Part shown: positions 16,738 to 25,312 of the stretch, in pieces
Layout: each line of letters starts with the position of its first letter
Numbering within the stretch: position 1 is the stretch's first letter
DNA from: Embleya hyalina
GTDB lineage: Bacteria; Actinomycetota; Actinomycetes; Streptomycetales; Streptomycetaceae
Assembly (NCBI RefSeq): GCF_003967355.1
Contig: NZ_BIFH01000049.1
Coordinates: 48,453 to 112,452, forward strand
Length of the DNA stretch: 64,000 nucleotides
Direction of reading: 5' to 3'
Position numbers and translations under genes: made by a program
Notes under the pieces: model-generated
Seen by the model: only the letters and a program-made list of their open reading frames with translations
Told to the model about the DNA's origin: nothing
Databases searched by the model: none

Positions 16738-17988
16738 GTGACCATCCGAACCACGACGGACACCGACGCGGACGCCGAGGCCGCGGCGCCGGCGAGCCGG
16801 CCCAACCTGTGGCGCGACGCCTCCCTGTCGGCGGTGCTCGCCGGCCTGATCGCGGTGCTGGTCTCCTACTCGGGGCCGCTGGTGATCGTGTTGTCCGCCG
16901 CCGACGGCGCGGGCCTGAGCCCGGCGCGGACCGGCTCGTGGGTGTGGGCGCTGTCCATCGGCAGCGGGCTGACCTGCCTGGGCCTGAGCCTGTACACCCG
17001 GATGCCGATCGTCACCGCGTGGTCCACCCCGGGCGCCGCGCTCCTGGTGACCAGTCTGGGCTCGTACGCGTATCCCGAGGCGATCGGCGCGTTCGTGGTC
17101 ACCGGCGTGCTGATCACCGTGATCGGGGTGACCGGCGTGTTCGGCCGGTTGATCCGCAAGGTACCGAGCGCGGTGGTCTCCGCGATGCTCGCCGGGATCC
17201 TGTTCTCGTTCGGCACCGGGGTGTTCACCTCGGTGCGCACGGCGCCGTGGATCGGCGGCGGGGTGCTGCTCGGCTACCTGGTGGCCAAGCGCTTCGTGCC
17301 GCGCTACGCGGTGCTCGTCGCGCTGGTGGTCGGGGTGGGCTGCGCGGCGGCCGGGTCGCGGTTGCGCGTACACGTGGACTCGTTCGAGATCGCCCGGCCG
17401 GTGTGGACCACGCCGCACCTGTCCGTACCCGCGCTGATCGGGATCACCGTGCCGCTCCTGGTGGCCACGCTCGCCTCGCAGAACGCGCCCGGGATGGGGG
17501 TGCTGGCCGCCTCCGGCTACCGGCCCGACGACCGGGTGCTGATCGGCTCCACCGGCGCGGTGTCCACGCTGCTCGCGCCGTTCGGGTCGCACGCGATCAA
17601 CCTGGCCGCGATCACCGCGGCGATCTGTACCGGACCCGAGGCGCACCGCGACCCCCGCAGGCGTTATGTCGCGGGGGTCGCGTGTGGCGTGTTCTACCTG
17701 GTCGTCGGGATGTTCGGGTCGACCCTGGTCGCGGTGTTCGCGGGCCTGCCCAGGGAACTGGTCGCCGCGGTCGCGGGGGTCGCCCTGTTCGGCGCGCTGG
17801 CGAGCGGGCTGACCGGTGCGATGGCCGACGACGAGCACCGGGAGGCGGCGCTGATCACCTTCCTGGCCACCGCCTCGGGGGTGACCATCCAGGGCGTCGG
17901 CTCCGCGTTCTGGGGGTTGATCGCGGGGGTCCTGGCCCACGTGGTGCTCTCGTCGAGGTGGTTCAGCCGGCCGGCCGCGCGCCCATGA
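16738..17988 (+). CDS. BenE-type benzoate/aromatic acid membrane transporter
   Basis: 416 residues with about 11-12 hydrophobic helices. The BenE signature is visible: LSAVLAGLIAVLVSYSGP, TGSWVWALSIGSGL, MPIVTAWSTPGAALL and ATLASQNAPGMGVLAASGY, plus FGSHAINLAAITAAICTGPEA. BenE proteins import benzoate by proton symport in aromatic degraders, but no benzoate pathway genes are in view, so the substrate is open. GTG start at 16738, third gene of a compact run after the amidohydrolase and macro genes. Its 3' end overlaps the convergent TetR gene by 26 bp, an arrangement often seen with local regulators. Confidence 0.85.
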   Translation: MTIRTTTDTDADAEAAAPASRPNLWRDASLSAVLAGLIAVLVSYSGPLVIVLSAADGAGLSPARTGSWVWALSIGSGLTCLGLSLYTRMPIVTAWSTPGAALLVTSLGSYAYPEAIGAFVVTGVLITVIGVTGVFGRLIRKVPSAVVSAMLAGILFSFGTGVFTSVRTAPWIGGGVLLGYLVAKRFVPRYAVLVALVVGVGCAAAGSRLRVHVDSFEIARPVWTTPHLSVPALIGITVPLLVATLASQNAPGMGVLAASGYRPDDRVLIGSTGAVSTLLAPFGSHAINLAAITAAICTGPEAHRDPRRRYVAGVACGVFYLVVGMFGSTLVAVFAGLPRELVAAVAGVALFGALASGLTGAMADDEHREAALITFLATASGVTIQGVGSAFWGLIAGVLAHVVLSSRWFSRPAARP

Positions 17989-18544
17989 GCACCCGCATGC
18001 CCTCGGCGAGGTCGCGCCCGGTGGGGGCGTTGTCCGGGTCGAGCATCCACTGCCCGACCACACCCACGAGCAGCGCCTGACACAGCGCCCCGACCGTGCC
18101 GGTCAGGTGCTCGTTGCCCTCCTCGGGCAGGCCCAGGAAGATCGAGGCGAGGCCGGAGCGACCCTCGTCCTGCGCCGCCGCGAGCACCTTGCGGATCTCC
18201 GGCAACTCGTCGAGGTAGGCCAGGATCTCGAAGTTGGCGGCCCACATCATCCGGTGCGACTCCATCAGGTCGATCACCCGGGTCCAGATCGCCTCGAACC
18301 GCTCCGGCGGCGCGGCCCGGTCCCCGACCGCCTCGGCCAGCGCACCGGACAACTCCTCGCCCCACCCCTCGATCGACTCCAGGAGCGCCTGCTGCATGAG
18401 CGCGTCCTTCGAGCCGTAGTGGTAACCGATCGAGCCCAGGTTGGTTCCCGACGCGGCGACGATGTCGCGCGCGGTGGTGCGCATGTAGCCCTTCTCGTAC
18501 AGGCAACGTTTGGCTCCGGCCAGCAGGTCTTCGCGATGTCCCAT
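17963..18544 (-). CDS. TetR family transcriptional regulator
   Basis: 193 residues. The N-terminal helix-turn-helix is standard: LLAGAKRCLYEKGY, TTARDIVAASGTNLGSIGYHYGSKDALM. The C-terminal ligand domain (about 60-190) belongs to the TetR_C class with ESHRMMWAANFEILAYLDELPEI (shown as the start of helices 5-6). ATG 18544. A near-perfect operator-like palindrome lies 31-65 bp upstream, so autoregulation is likely. Its convergent overlap with the BenE-type transporter suggests that gene as a target, but no copy of the palindrome is seen upstream of it. Confidence 0.88.
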   Translation of the reverse strand: MGHREDLLAGAKRCLYEKGYMRTTARDIVAASGTNLGSIGYHYGSKDALMQQALLESIEGWGEELSGALAEAVGDRAAPPERFEAIWTRVIDLMESHRMMWAANFEILAYLDELPEIRKVLAAAQDEGRSGLASIFLGLPEEGNEHLTGTVGALCQALLVGVVGQWMLDPDNAPTGRDLAEGMRVLMGARPAG

Positions 18545-18574
18545 GACCCGATGGTAGCGCCGTCCTAGACGGAT

Positions 18575-18609
18575 GTCTTATACGGATGACTGATACATAT
18601 GTATAAGAC
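18575..18609. promoter_or_regulatory. TetR operator candidate
   Basis: Perfect 9-bp inverted repeat GTCTTATAC ... GTATAAGAC with 17 bases between the arms. The spacer itself contains the palindrome ATACATATGTAT overlapping the right arm. It is distinctly AT-rich compared with its surroundings and lies just upstream of the TetR start. Confidence 0.6.
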
Positions 18610-18617
18610 GGTCGGGG

Positions 18618-19205
18618 CTACTCGGACTCCGGCGGGCGCGGCCCCCGGCCCGGGTGCGCGTCGGTGACCTCGCGGCCCATCAGCCAGCCGTCCGTCTCCC
18701 GACGCTCGTCCAACTCCTTGAGCATGGACTGCAGTTCCGAGCGCAGGAAGTCGCGCGTGGCGACCTCGCCGAGGGCGATCCGCAGCGCCGCGACCTCGCG
18801 GGTCAGATACTCGGTGTCGGCGATGTTGCGCTCGTTGCGGGCCCGGTCCTGCTCCAGGTTGACCCGGTCCCGGTCGTCCTGGCGATTTTGCGCGAGCAGG
18901 ATCAGCGGCGCCGCGTACGACGCCTGGAGGGACAGCGCCAGGGTCAGGAAGATGAACGGATACTCGTCGAAGCGCAGCGCCGGCGGCACGAAGATGTTCC
19001 AGCCGATCCACACGATCACCGTGGCGGTCATGTAGACCAGGAACCGGCCGGTGCCCAGGAAGCGGGCGATCCGCTCGGAGAACCGGCCGAACGCCTCCGG
19101 GTCGTACGCGGGCAGCAGCGGGCGGCGCCCCGGAGCGCGCGGTTGATCCAGGCGCGGACGACGCCGCTTGTCGGTGCTCGTGCTCTCACGTGCCACGGCG
19201 GACAC
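18618..19205 (-). CDS. DUF1003 membrane protein
   Basis: 195 residues. Two transmembrane helices (about 55-75 with YMTATVIVWIGWNIFVP, and 85-105 with FIFLTLALSLQASYAAPLIL) are followed by the family hallmark LAQNRQDDRDRVNLEQDRA, then a helical cytoplasmic tail. GTG 19205 has GGAG six bases upstream and overlaps the end of the MgtE-N gene by 20 bp, so the two are translationally coupled. In actinobacteria the DUF1003 protein is commonly encoded beside the MgtE-N/CBS protein, and both have been linked loosely to magnesium or stress; no function is proven. Confidence 0.87.
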   Translation of the reverse strand: MSAVARESTSTDKRRRPRLDQPRAPGRRPLLPAYDPEAFGRFSERIARFLGTGRFLVYMTATVIVWIGWNIFVPPALRFDEYPFIFLTLALSLQASYAAPLILLAQNRQDDRDRVNLEQDRARNERNIADTEYLTREVAALRIALGEVATRDFLRSELQSMLKELDERRETDGWLMGREVTDAHPGRGPRPPESE

Positions 19206-20460
19206 TCCCGTCTCCGTGTATCGAGCCCTCGCGCCAGTCCTCGGGCAGCAGGTGGTCGAGCACGTCGTCGACGGTGACCGCGCCGAGCAGGTGGTCGTCC
19301 TCGTCCACCACGGGCGCGGCGACCATGTTGTAGGCGGCCAGGAAGCTGGTCACCTCGGCGAGCGGGGTGTCCGGCCGCAGCGGCATCAGGTCGGTGTCCA
19401 GGACCGCGCCGACCAGGGTGAACGGCGGGTCGCGCAGCAGCCGCTGGAAGTGCACCGTGCCCAGATACTTGCCGGTCGGCGTCTCGGTCGGCGGCCGGCA
19501 CACGTAGACCTGACTGGCCAGCGCCGGCGACAGGTCGGCGTTGCGCACCTGCGCCAGCGCCTCGGCGATGGTGGCGCCCGGCTCCAGCACGATCGGCTCG
19601 GTGGTCATCATGCCGCCGGCGGTGTCCTCGACGTAGGTCAGCAGCCGGCGCACGTCCTCGGCCTCCTCCGGCTCCATCAGACCGAGCAGGCGCTCCGCGG
19701 TGTCCTCGGGCAACTCGGAGATCAGGTCGGCGGCGTCGTCGGGGTCCATCGCCTCCAGCACGTCGGCCGCGCGCTCCTCCTGGAGCTGGCCCAGGATCTC
19801 CACCTGGTCGTCCTCGGGCAACTCCTCCAGCACGTCGGCGAGCCGGTCGTCGTCCAGCGCCGCGGCCACCTCGGCCCGACGTTTGGCGGACAGGTTGTGC
19901 AGCACGTTGGCCAGGTCGGCGGGGCGCAACTGCTCGAACGTGGCGAGCAGGTTGGCCGCGCCCTGCTGGTCCTCGGGGCGCTCGAAGCCGACCACCGCGT
20001 TCCAGTCGACGGTGATCGTCTCGCCGCGTCTGCGGCGCAGCGCCGAGGTGCCGCCCTTTTGTACGAAGAGTTTGGAGATCAGCCAGTCGCGCCCGCGTCC
20101 GAGCGCCATCGCCACGTCGAGGACGGTGACCGACTCGTCGTTCTCGGCCAGCGCCACCCGACGGTCCAGCATCTCGGCGAGCACCAGCGTCTCGCTCGGT
20201 CGTTGCTCGAAACGGCGCATGTTGACCAGCCCGGTGGTGATCACCTCGCCGGTCTCCACGCTGGTCACCCGGGTCATCGGGACGAAGATCCGGCGTCGGG
20301 TGGCCACCTCGACGACCAGGCCGAGCACACGCGGGGGCAGTTGGGCGGTACGCAGCATGACGACGACGTCGCGCAGCCGGCCGACGTGGTCGCCGTTGGG
20401 ATCGAACACGGCCACGCCGGCGAGGTGCGAGATGAACACCCGCCCGGATGACGCACCCAT
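19186..20460 (-). CDS. PRC-barrel / MgtE_N / CBS-domain protein (no channel domain)
   Basis: 424 residues. A PRC-barrel-like N-terminal part (FISHLAGVAVFDPNGDHVG) leads to the MgtE intracellular superhelix with repeated RPADLANVLHNL, RLADVLEELPEDDQVEIL and AADVLEAMDPDDAADLI. Two CBS domains follow (with GGMMTTEPIVL and APVVDEDDHLLGAVTVDD). The transmembrane magnesium channel of true MgtE is absent. ATG 20460. Co-transcribed with the DUF1003 gene; the pair is a conserved actinobacterial unit. A role as a soluble Mg2+ or nucleotide sensor is inferred from the domains only. Confidence 0.88.
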   Translation of the reverse strand: MGASSGRVFISHLAGVAVFDPNGDHVGRLRDVVVMLRTAQLPPRVLGLVVEVATRRRIFVPMTRVTSVETGEVITTGLVNMRRFEQRPSETLVLAEMLDRRVALAENDESVTVLDVAMALGRGRDWLISKLFVQKGGTSALRRRRGETITVDWNAVVGFERPEDQQGAANLLATFEQLRPADLANVLHNLSAKRRAEVAAALDDDRLADVLEELPEDDQVEILGQLQEERAADVLEAMDPDDAADLISELPEDTAERLLGLMEPEEAEDVRRLLTYVEDTAGGMMTTEPIVLEPGATIAEALAQVRNADLSPALASQVYVCRPPTETPTGKYLGTVHFQRLLRDPPFTLVGAVLDTDLMPLRPDTPLAEVTSFLAAYNMVAAPVVDEDDHLLGAVTVDDVLDHLLPEDWREGSIHGDGSVRRGT

Positions 20461-20613
20461 GCCGTGGTCCCTCCGTTGCCGATGTCCGCCGCCGATGTGC
20501 CGCGCCGCCGATGTGTGTGCCCGGTCGTGCCGGGGGCATCCCAGTCGGTCAGGCTACCGGTGAAGGTGGGCATGATCACGACACCTCGCGCCCGGCTCAG
20601 TACAGTGCCGCCC

Positions 20614-21393
20614 GTGCGCTTGCCTCAGTCGAAGACCACGATCGCCCTCCTGACCGCCTGCGTGCTCGCCGGCACGGCGTGTTCGAAGGCGGACACCGGG
20701 CTCGGTTCGGAGTCCGCGGACGCCATCACCGGCAAGGCCAAGGCGGCGGCGGCCGGGGCCGGGGCGGTGCACGTGCAGGGGGTGTGGAAGATCCAGACCC
20801 AGCAGTTCAGGATCGACCTGCGACTCAAGCGCGACGGCGGGGTGGGCACCGTGGTCACCGCCGACAGCACCATCGAACTGCTGCGGATCGGCCAGGACCT
20901 GTACGTCCGCGGCGACGCCCGGCTGTACCAGGGCCGGGACGGGCGCGGCGGGGCGGACGTCGAGCAGTCGGCGCAGGCGTTGCGGGACAAGTTCGTCAAG
21001 GTGCCCGCCTCCGACCCCAGTTACGCGCGACTGTCCGGCTTCACCCGGATGCAGGACATGATCACCGATCTGATCCGGCTCAACGGCAAACTCAAGAAGG
21101 ACGGCCGGGAAAAGGTGCGGGGCGTCGAAACGCTCAAGGTGGTGGCCGATCGCGGGCGCGGCGGCGAGTTGCGGGTGGCGCTGAACGGGACGCCGTACCC
21201 GCTCAAGTACATTCCTTCGCCGAGCGGCGGCGCGCTCGAACTGTTCGAATACGACCAGGACTTCCCGTTGGTGCTGCCCCATGCCGACGAGGTGCTGGAC
21301 TACGGCACGCTGACCGACGGCAAGGACCCGTCGGGCAAGCCGACCGGCAGGCCCACGGACAAGCCCGGCGGGCCGGTGCCGGGCACCGACTGA
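20614..21393 (+). CDS. Putative lipoprotein, LppX/LprG-like
   Basis: 259 residues from GTG 20614. A short basic N terminus and hydrophobic core (IALLTACVLAGTACSKAD) form a signal with Cys 23, but the lipobox reads G-T-A-C rather than the usual L-(A/S)-(G/A)-C, so lipidation is uncertain. The mature part resembles the LolA-like LppX_LprAFG fold: alternating strands with VHVQGVWKI, GQDLYVRGDARLY and FVKVPASDPSY. The C terminus is Lys/Pro/Gly rich. A TACAGT hexamer seven bases before GTG fits a leaderless transcript; an in-frame ATG at 20572 with GAAGG upstream is the alternative. It is followed by a paralogous lipoprotein gene. Confidence 0.7.
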   Translation: MRLPQSKTTIALLTACVLAGTACSKADTGLGSESADAITGKAKAAAAGAGAVHVQGVWKIQTQQFRIDLRLKRDGGVGTVVTADSTIELLRIGQDLYVRGDARLYQGRDGRGGADVEQSAQALRDKFVKVPASDPSYARLSGFTRMQDMITDLIRLNGKLKKDGREKVRGVETLKVVADRGRGGELRVALNGTPYPLKYIPSPSGGALELFEYDQDFPLVLPHADEVLDYGTLTDGKDPSGKPTGRPTDKPGGPVPGTD

Positions 21394-21516
21394 GCCCGGC
21401 CGCGCGGGCTCCGGGATACCGTTTCCGGGAGCACGACGCGGAAGCACGACGACGCGGAGGGGCGTCGAGGCGGTCGGCGAAACCTACGAGACATCGAACG
21501 ACGAGGGAACCAGGCG

Positions 21517-22476
21517 ATGGATCACGTGCGACGCGGCTTCGTGGTGGCGACGGCGGCGGTATCGGTCACGGTGCTGGTCGCCGGGTGCAGTCCGGGACGG
21601 CCCGCGCACCGCTCGTGGCAGGCGCCGGTGGACGAGCCGACGGCGGGCGCTCCGCTGGGCAACCAGGTGGACGGGCTCGACCCGGCGGCGATCCTGCAGC
21701 GGGCCCAGGCCGCGACGGCCGCCGCCAAGTCGGTACACGTGAGGGGGGAGTCGGCCGTCCCGGGCACGGCGGGCAAGCCGGCCAAGCCGTTCAGCGTGGA
21801 CATGCGCTTCACCAGCACCGGCAGCGAGGGCCGGATCGTCGAGGACAACACGACCGCGTACATCACCCGGGTGCAGAACCAGGTCTGGTTCCGGGGCGAC
21901 GCGAAGTTCTGGTCCAAGGTCGACGGCGCCACCACGGAGGTGGCCAACCACGACAAGTTCGTCCAGGTGCCCTCCGGCGACAAGAAGTACGGCGGCATCG
22001 TCGAGAACACCTACGTCGAGCGGCTGACCAACAAGCTGATGGGCAAGCCGGGCAAGCTGGAGAAGGGCGCGGTCAAGCAGGTCAACGGACACCGGGCGAT
22101 CGCCCTGGAGAACCGCACGCCGGGCGCGGGCGGCATCATCTGGGTGGCCACCGAGGGCGCCCCGTACCTGCTGCGCATGGAGTCCGCCGCCGACGCGCGC
22201 CGGGCCGGCGCGTTCGACTTCCTCGCCTACGGCGAGCGGGTCGACGTGCACGCGCCGGAGCCCAAGGACGTGGTGGACAAGGACCTGACCACGCCGGGGC
22301 GGTCGACGAGCGGCAGCAACGGCTCCTCCGCCGGCACCGGCGGCTCGACCGGGCGTCCGTCGACCGGAGCGCCCGCCACGGGCTCGTCCGGCAGCACCCG
22401 CCGACCCGACATCGGGCGCACGTCCAAGCCGCCGGTGCCGCCGGGCCTGAGGAACGACCCGGTGCTGTTCTCCTGA
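21517..22476 (+). CDS. Lipoprotein, LppX/LprG-like
   Basis: 319 residues. The signal peptide with lipobox LVAGC (Cys 24) predicts a lipid-anchored surface protein. The mature domain has the same layout as the preceding gene (AAKSVHVRGES, NQVWFRGDAKFWSKVDG, HDKFVQVPSGD, GHRAIALENRT, GAPYLLRMES), so the two are tandem paralogues. LppX_LprAFG proteins carry hydrophobic lipids or lipoglycans across the actinobacterial envelope; here that is a fold-based inference. The C-terminal 60 residues are a Ser/Gly/Thr-rich tail. ATG 21517 is preceded by AGGGAACCAGGCG. Confidence 0.82.
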   Translation: MDHVRRGFVVATAAVSVTVLVAGCSPGRPAHRSWQAPVDEPTAGAPLGNQVDGLDPAAILQRAQAATAAAKSVHVRGESAVPGTAGKPAKPFSVDMRFTSTGSEGRIVEDNTTAYITRVQNQVWFRGDAKFWSKVDGATTEVANHDKFVQVPSGDKKYGGIVENTYVERLTNKLMGKPGKLEKGAVKQVNGHRAIALENRTPGAGGIIWVATEGAPYLLRMESAADARRAGAFDFLAYGERVDVHAPEPKDVVDKDLTTPGRSTSGSNGSSAGTGGSTGRPSTGAPATGSSGSTRRPDIGRTSKPPVPPGLRNDPVLFS

Positions 22477-22502
22477 GGCGCGCCCGAGGTGTCGGCGCGG
22501 GC

Positions 22503-23060
22503 TCAGTCGCGCCGGCGCAGTCGGCCGATCGACCAGTTGAGCGGGGACGCGCCCCGGGTCACCGCGGGTGAGCCGATCGGCACCGCGCGGCCGGCGTCGT
22601 GGGGCAGCGCGCGGGCGGGCCCGGTGGGGGTGAGCCGGACCAGATCGCACTCCCGGGCCCAGCGGGCGGGCTGCTCCTCGCCGTCGGGCGCGTTCAACCG
22701 GGCGGCGTGCAGGGCGAGTACGGCCGGCTCGTAGGTCGGGTCGCCGGGCGCGACCACGGCGACCCGCGCGGTCCAGCCCGGCAGTCGGCCGCCCTTGTCC
22801 TTGCTGCGCACGTCCACCAGCACGGTCGCGGCGGCGGCCAGGCCGGGCACGAACTGCTCCACCGCGCCGGGCTCGCGGGCGGTCACCAGCCACGATGCGC
22901 CGTCGAGCCACACGTGCCAGACGGGGCGGGCCGGGGCGGGGGAGACGGTGAGCCACAGGAGGCCGGACTTCTTCGCGGCTTCTTCGAGCAGCGCCGCCTC
23001 CTCGAGCGGTGTCGCCGCTTCGAGCGGGGCGCCTTCGGGCGTGCCGTCGGTGTCCGTCAT
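22503..23060 (-). CDS. Conserved hypothetical, possible split-barrel fold
   Basis: 185 residues, soluble. The pattern AAKKSGLLWLTV, RPVWHVWLDGASWLVTA, VLVDVRSKDKGGRLPGW and RVAVVAPGD (a run of beta-strands) resembles the PNPOx/F420 split-barrel hypothetical proteins of Streptomyces, but the flavin-site residues cannot be verified by eye. ATG 23060; the gene is convergent with the lipoprotein gene across a 26-bp gap and divergent from the CitE-like lyase. The ~25-residue N-terminal extension is Ala/Glu-rich. The function is unknown. Confidence 0.65.
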   Translation of the reverse strand: MTDTDGTPEGAPLEAATPLEEAALLEEAAKKSGLLWLTVSPAPARPVWHVWLDGASWLVTAREPGAVEQFVPGLAAAATVLVDVRSKDKGGRLPGWTARVAVVAPGDPTYEPAVLALHAARLNAPDGEEQPARWARECDLVRLTPTGPARALPHDAGRAVPIGSPAVTRGASPLNWSIGRLRRRD

Positions 23061-23175
23061 GCGCCACAGCGTCCCACAACGCGCGGGCCCCGAACGTGCG
23101 CCACCTCATAGTCCCTTTCGGGTGACCCGTCGGTAACCTGACCGCACGATCCGCAGCACTGGGAGGACCAGAGAC

Positions 23176-24144
23176 ATGGCCGCCACATCGCGTAGCTTGC
23201 GTTCCCGCCGTTCCTGTATGGCCGTACCCGGCAGCAACCCGCGCTTCATCGAGAAGGCGCAGGGGCTCCCGGTCGACCAGGTGTTCCTCGACCTGGAGGA
23301 CGCCTGCGCCCCGCTCGCGAAGGAGGGCGCGCGGCACACCATCGTCGACGCGCTGAACAACGGCGACTGGGGGGACCGGATCCGCGTCGTGCGGGTCAAC
23401 GACTGGACCACCCACTGGACCTACCGCGACGTGGTCACCGTGGTCGAGGGCGCGGGAGCCAACCTCGACGCGATCATGCTGCCCAAGGTGCAGGACGCGG
23501 GCCAGGTCAAGGCGTTGGACCTGCTGCTCACCCAGATCGAGAAGACGGTCGGCCTAGAGGTCGGCCGGATCGGCATCGAGGCGCAGATCGAGAACGCCCG
23601 CGGCCTGGTCAACGTCGACGAGATCGCCGCCGCGTCGCCCCGGGTGGAGACGATCATCTTCGGCCCGGCCGACTTCATGGCGTCGATCAACATGAAGTCC
23701 CTGGTGGTCGGCGAGCAGCCGCCGGGCTACGACACGGGCGACGCGTACCACTACATCCTGATGCGCATCCTGATGGCCGCGCGGGCCAACGACCTCCAGG
23801 CGATCGACGGCCCCTACCTCCAGATCAAGGACGTCGAGGGCTTCCGTCGGGTGGCCGGCCGCTCGGCCGCGCTGGGCTTCGACGGCAAGTGGGTGCTGCA
23901 CCCCGGCCAGATCGACGCCGCGAACGAGCTGTACCAGCCCACCCAGGCCGACTACGACCACGCCGAGATGATCCTCGACGCGTACGACTGGTGCACCTCC
24001 GCCGAGGGCGGGATGAAGGGCGCCGCGATGCTCGGCGACGAGATGATCGACGAGGCCTCGCGCAAGATGGCCCTGGTCATCTCGGCCAAGGGCCGCGCCG
24101 CCGGGATGCGGCGCACGCTGAAGTTCGAGCCGCCGCAGGGCTGA
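23176..24144 (+). CDS. HpcH/HpaI/CitE family lyase (malyl/citramalyl-CoA lyase-like)
   Basis: 322 residues. CitE-type TIM barrel: RSCMAVPGSNPRFIEKA, the metal-site DLEDACAPLAKE, VRVNDWTTHW, ANLDAIMLPKVQDA, IGIEAQIENARGL with the catalytic Glu, and FGPADFMAS. It closely resembles the L-malyl-CoA/beta-methylmalyl-CoA lyase branch in which the DLEDA segment binds Mg2+. Likely reaction: reversible cleavage of a 3-hydroxyacyl-CoA to glyoxylate or pyruvate plus an acyl-CoA. ATG 23176 follows GGGAGGACCAGAG. Monocistronic, followed by a hairpin terminator. Confidence 0.87.
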   Translation: MAATSRSLRSRRSCMAVPGSNPRFIEKAQGLPVDQVFLDLEDACAPLAKEGARHTIVDALNNGDWGDRIRVVRVNDWTTHWTYRDVVTVVEGAGANLDAIMLPKVQDAGQVKALDLLLTQIEKTVGLEVGRIGIEAQIENARGLVNVDEIAAASPRVETIIFGPADFMASINMKSLVVGEQPPGYDTGDAYHYILMRILMAARANDLQAIDGPYLQIKDVEGFRRVAGRSAALGFDGKWVLHPGQIDAANELYQPTQADYDHAEMILDAYDWCTSAEGGMKGAAMLGDEMIDEASRKMALVISAKGRAAGMRRTLKFEPPQG

Positions 24145-24162
24145 CGCCGGATCGGTACGACG

Positions 24163-24200
24163 GCGAGGGGCGGTTCCGGGCAGCCGGACCCGCCCCTCGG
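24163..24200 (+). terminator. Terminator after CitE-like gene
   Basis: Inverted repeat CGAGGGGCGG ... CCGCCCCTCG with 16 bases between arms, about 20 bp past the stop codon. No T-run. Confidence 0.5.
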
Positions 24201-24355
24201 CGCGTGCCCGCGGCCCGGATCGTGCCCCCGGATCGGCACCGCGCCGGGTCGTGGCGACCGTGGATCGGTGTCCGACCCCCACCGGGGCGGGGCGGTCGTC
24301 TATCGTGTGCCCGGGCCGGAGTACTTCGGCGGGCAAAGGGCAGCAGGAGGCTGGC

Positions 24356-24697
24356 ATGCAGGGTGGCTTGACGGTGTCCGTGCACACCCAGGGCACCTCT
24401 TCGATCGTCACAATCGCCGGTGAGATCGATGTGGACAGCGCCGCCGCGGTGCGGGACCGTCTGTTCGAGTGTGTCGAACGGGGCAGTGTGCGTCTGGTGA
24501 TCGACTGCTCCGAGCTCGACTTCTGTGATTCGACCGGGTTGAACGCGTTCCTCGCCGCCCGACTGCGCGCGCAGGCCGCGGGCGGAGCGGTCCACCTCGT
24601 GGGCGTTCAACCTGCCGTTGCGCGGGTATTCGAGATCACCGGTGCGGTACAGGGGTTCACTTTCCACGAGACCCTGGCAGAGGCGGTCGGAGAGTAG
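24356..24697 (+). CDS. Anti-sigma factor antagonist (STAS domain, BldG/RsbV-like)
   Basis: 113 residues, a single STAS domain. VTIAGEIDVDSAAAVRDRL leads to the phospho-acceptor segment FCDSTGLNAF, in which Ser 59 is the expected regulatory phosphorylation site. Such proteins bind anti-sigma kinases when unphosphorylated, freeing an alternative sigma factor. ATG 24356 has a perfect AGGAGG seven bases upstream. Downstream, after 77 bp, lies an RsbW-type ATPase gene, the usual partner class; whether these two interact is inferred from adjacency. Confidence 0.9.
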   Translation: MQGGLTVSVHTQGTSSIVTIAGEIDVDSAAAVRDRLFECVERGSVRLVIDCSELDFCDSTGLNAFLAARLRAQAAGGAVHLVGVQPAVARVFEITGAVQGFTFHETLAEAVGE

Positions 24698-24774
24698 CCC
24701 GTGACTTCTGGTGTCCTCCAGCGGGATGCGGGCAACTATCACCGCGTAGCGGCGTGAGCGAGGTGAGCCAATAG

Positions 24775-25251
24775 ATGTGCGCCATGCGATCGCAGGCGCC
24801 CGGCGACGGGGAGGCCTGTTTCTCCACCCCACCGCTTCGTCAGGTGCGGAGACTGCCGTTCGAGGGTGCGGCGGGGGCGGTGGCGCGGTCGCGGACGTTC
24901 ATCCGCAACACGCTCCACGCGTACGGATGGACCGGCTCCGACGACGAGCAGGTGCTGCTGACCTCCGACGACGTGCTGCTCGTCGCGGTCGAGCTGGTCA
25001 CCAACGCGTGCCTGCACGCGGGCGGCCCGGTGGAGTTGCGGGTGGTGCGGACCAGCGACCTGCTGCGGATCGAGGTGGACGACCGCAGCGAGCAGCCGCC
25101 GCAGCCGAGGTCGCCGCACTCCGGCACGCGACCGGGGGGTCACGGACTGCACATCATCCGCCGGTTGACGCTGGACTGGGGTGTGGTCGTGCACCGGGAG
25201 CAGGGCAAGACGGTCTGGGTGGACATGCCCGTTCCCGAGGCGATGCGCTGA
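24775..25251 (+). CDS. RsbW-like ATP-binding protein (anti-sigma factor kinase fold)
   Basis: 158 residues with the GHKL ATPase elements: N box [15 protein letters not shown]1 box VDDRSEQPP and G2 box [10 protein letters not shown], with a conserved C-terminal strand [13 protein letters not shown] 24775 follows GAGGTGAGCC; a second ATG three codons later is possible. Typical Streptomyces HATPase_c regulators of this length act as anti-sigma factors or serine kinases. Placed directly after the STAS protein, it could phosphorylate it, but no sigma gene is adjacent. Confidence 0.85.
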   Translation: MCAMRSQAPGDGEACFSTPPLRQVRRLPFEGAAGAVARSRTFIRNTLHAYGWTGSDDEQVLLTSDDVLLVAVELVTNACLHAGGPVELRVVRTSDLLRIEVDDRSEQPPQPRSPHSGTRPGGHGLHIIRRLTLDWGVVVHREQGKTVWVDMPVPEAMR

Positions 25252-25312
25252 GCCGACGGGCCGGGGGCGTACCGGGCCGAGGCCGGCCCGGGCGGCCGAT
25301 ACCCTGGACCAC

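Noticed and set aside
18618..20460. Functional MgtE magnesium channel
   Set aside because: The membrane channel domain is missing; only the cytoplasmic N and CBS domains are present.
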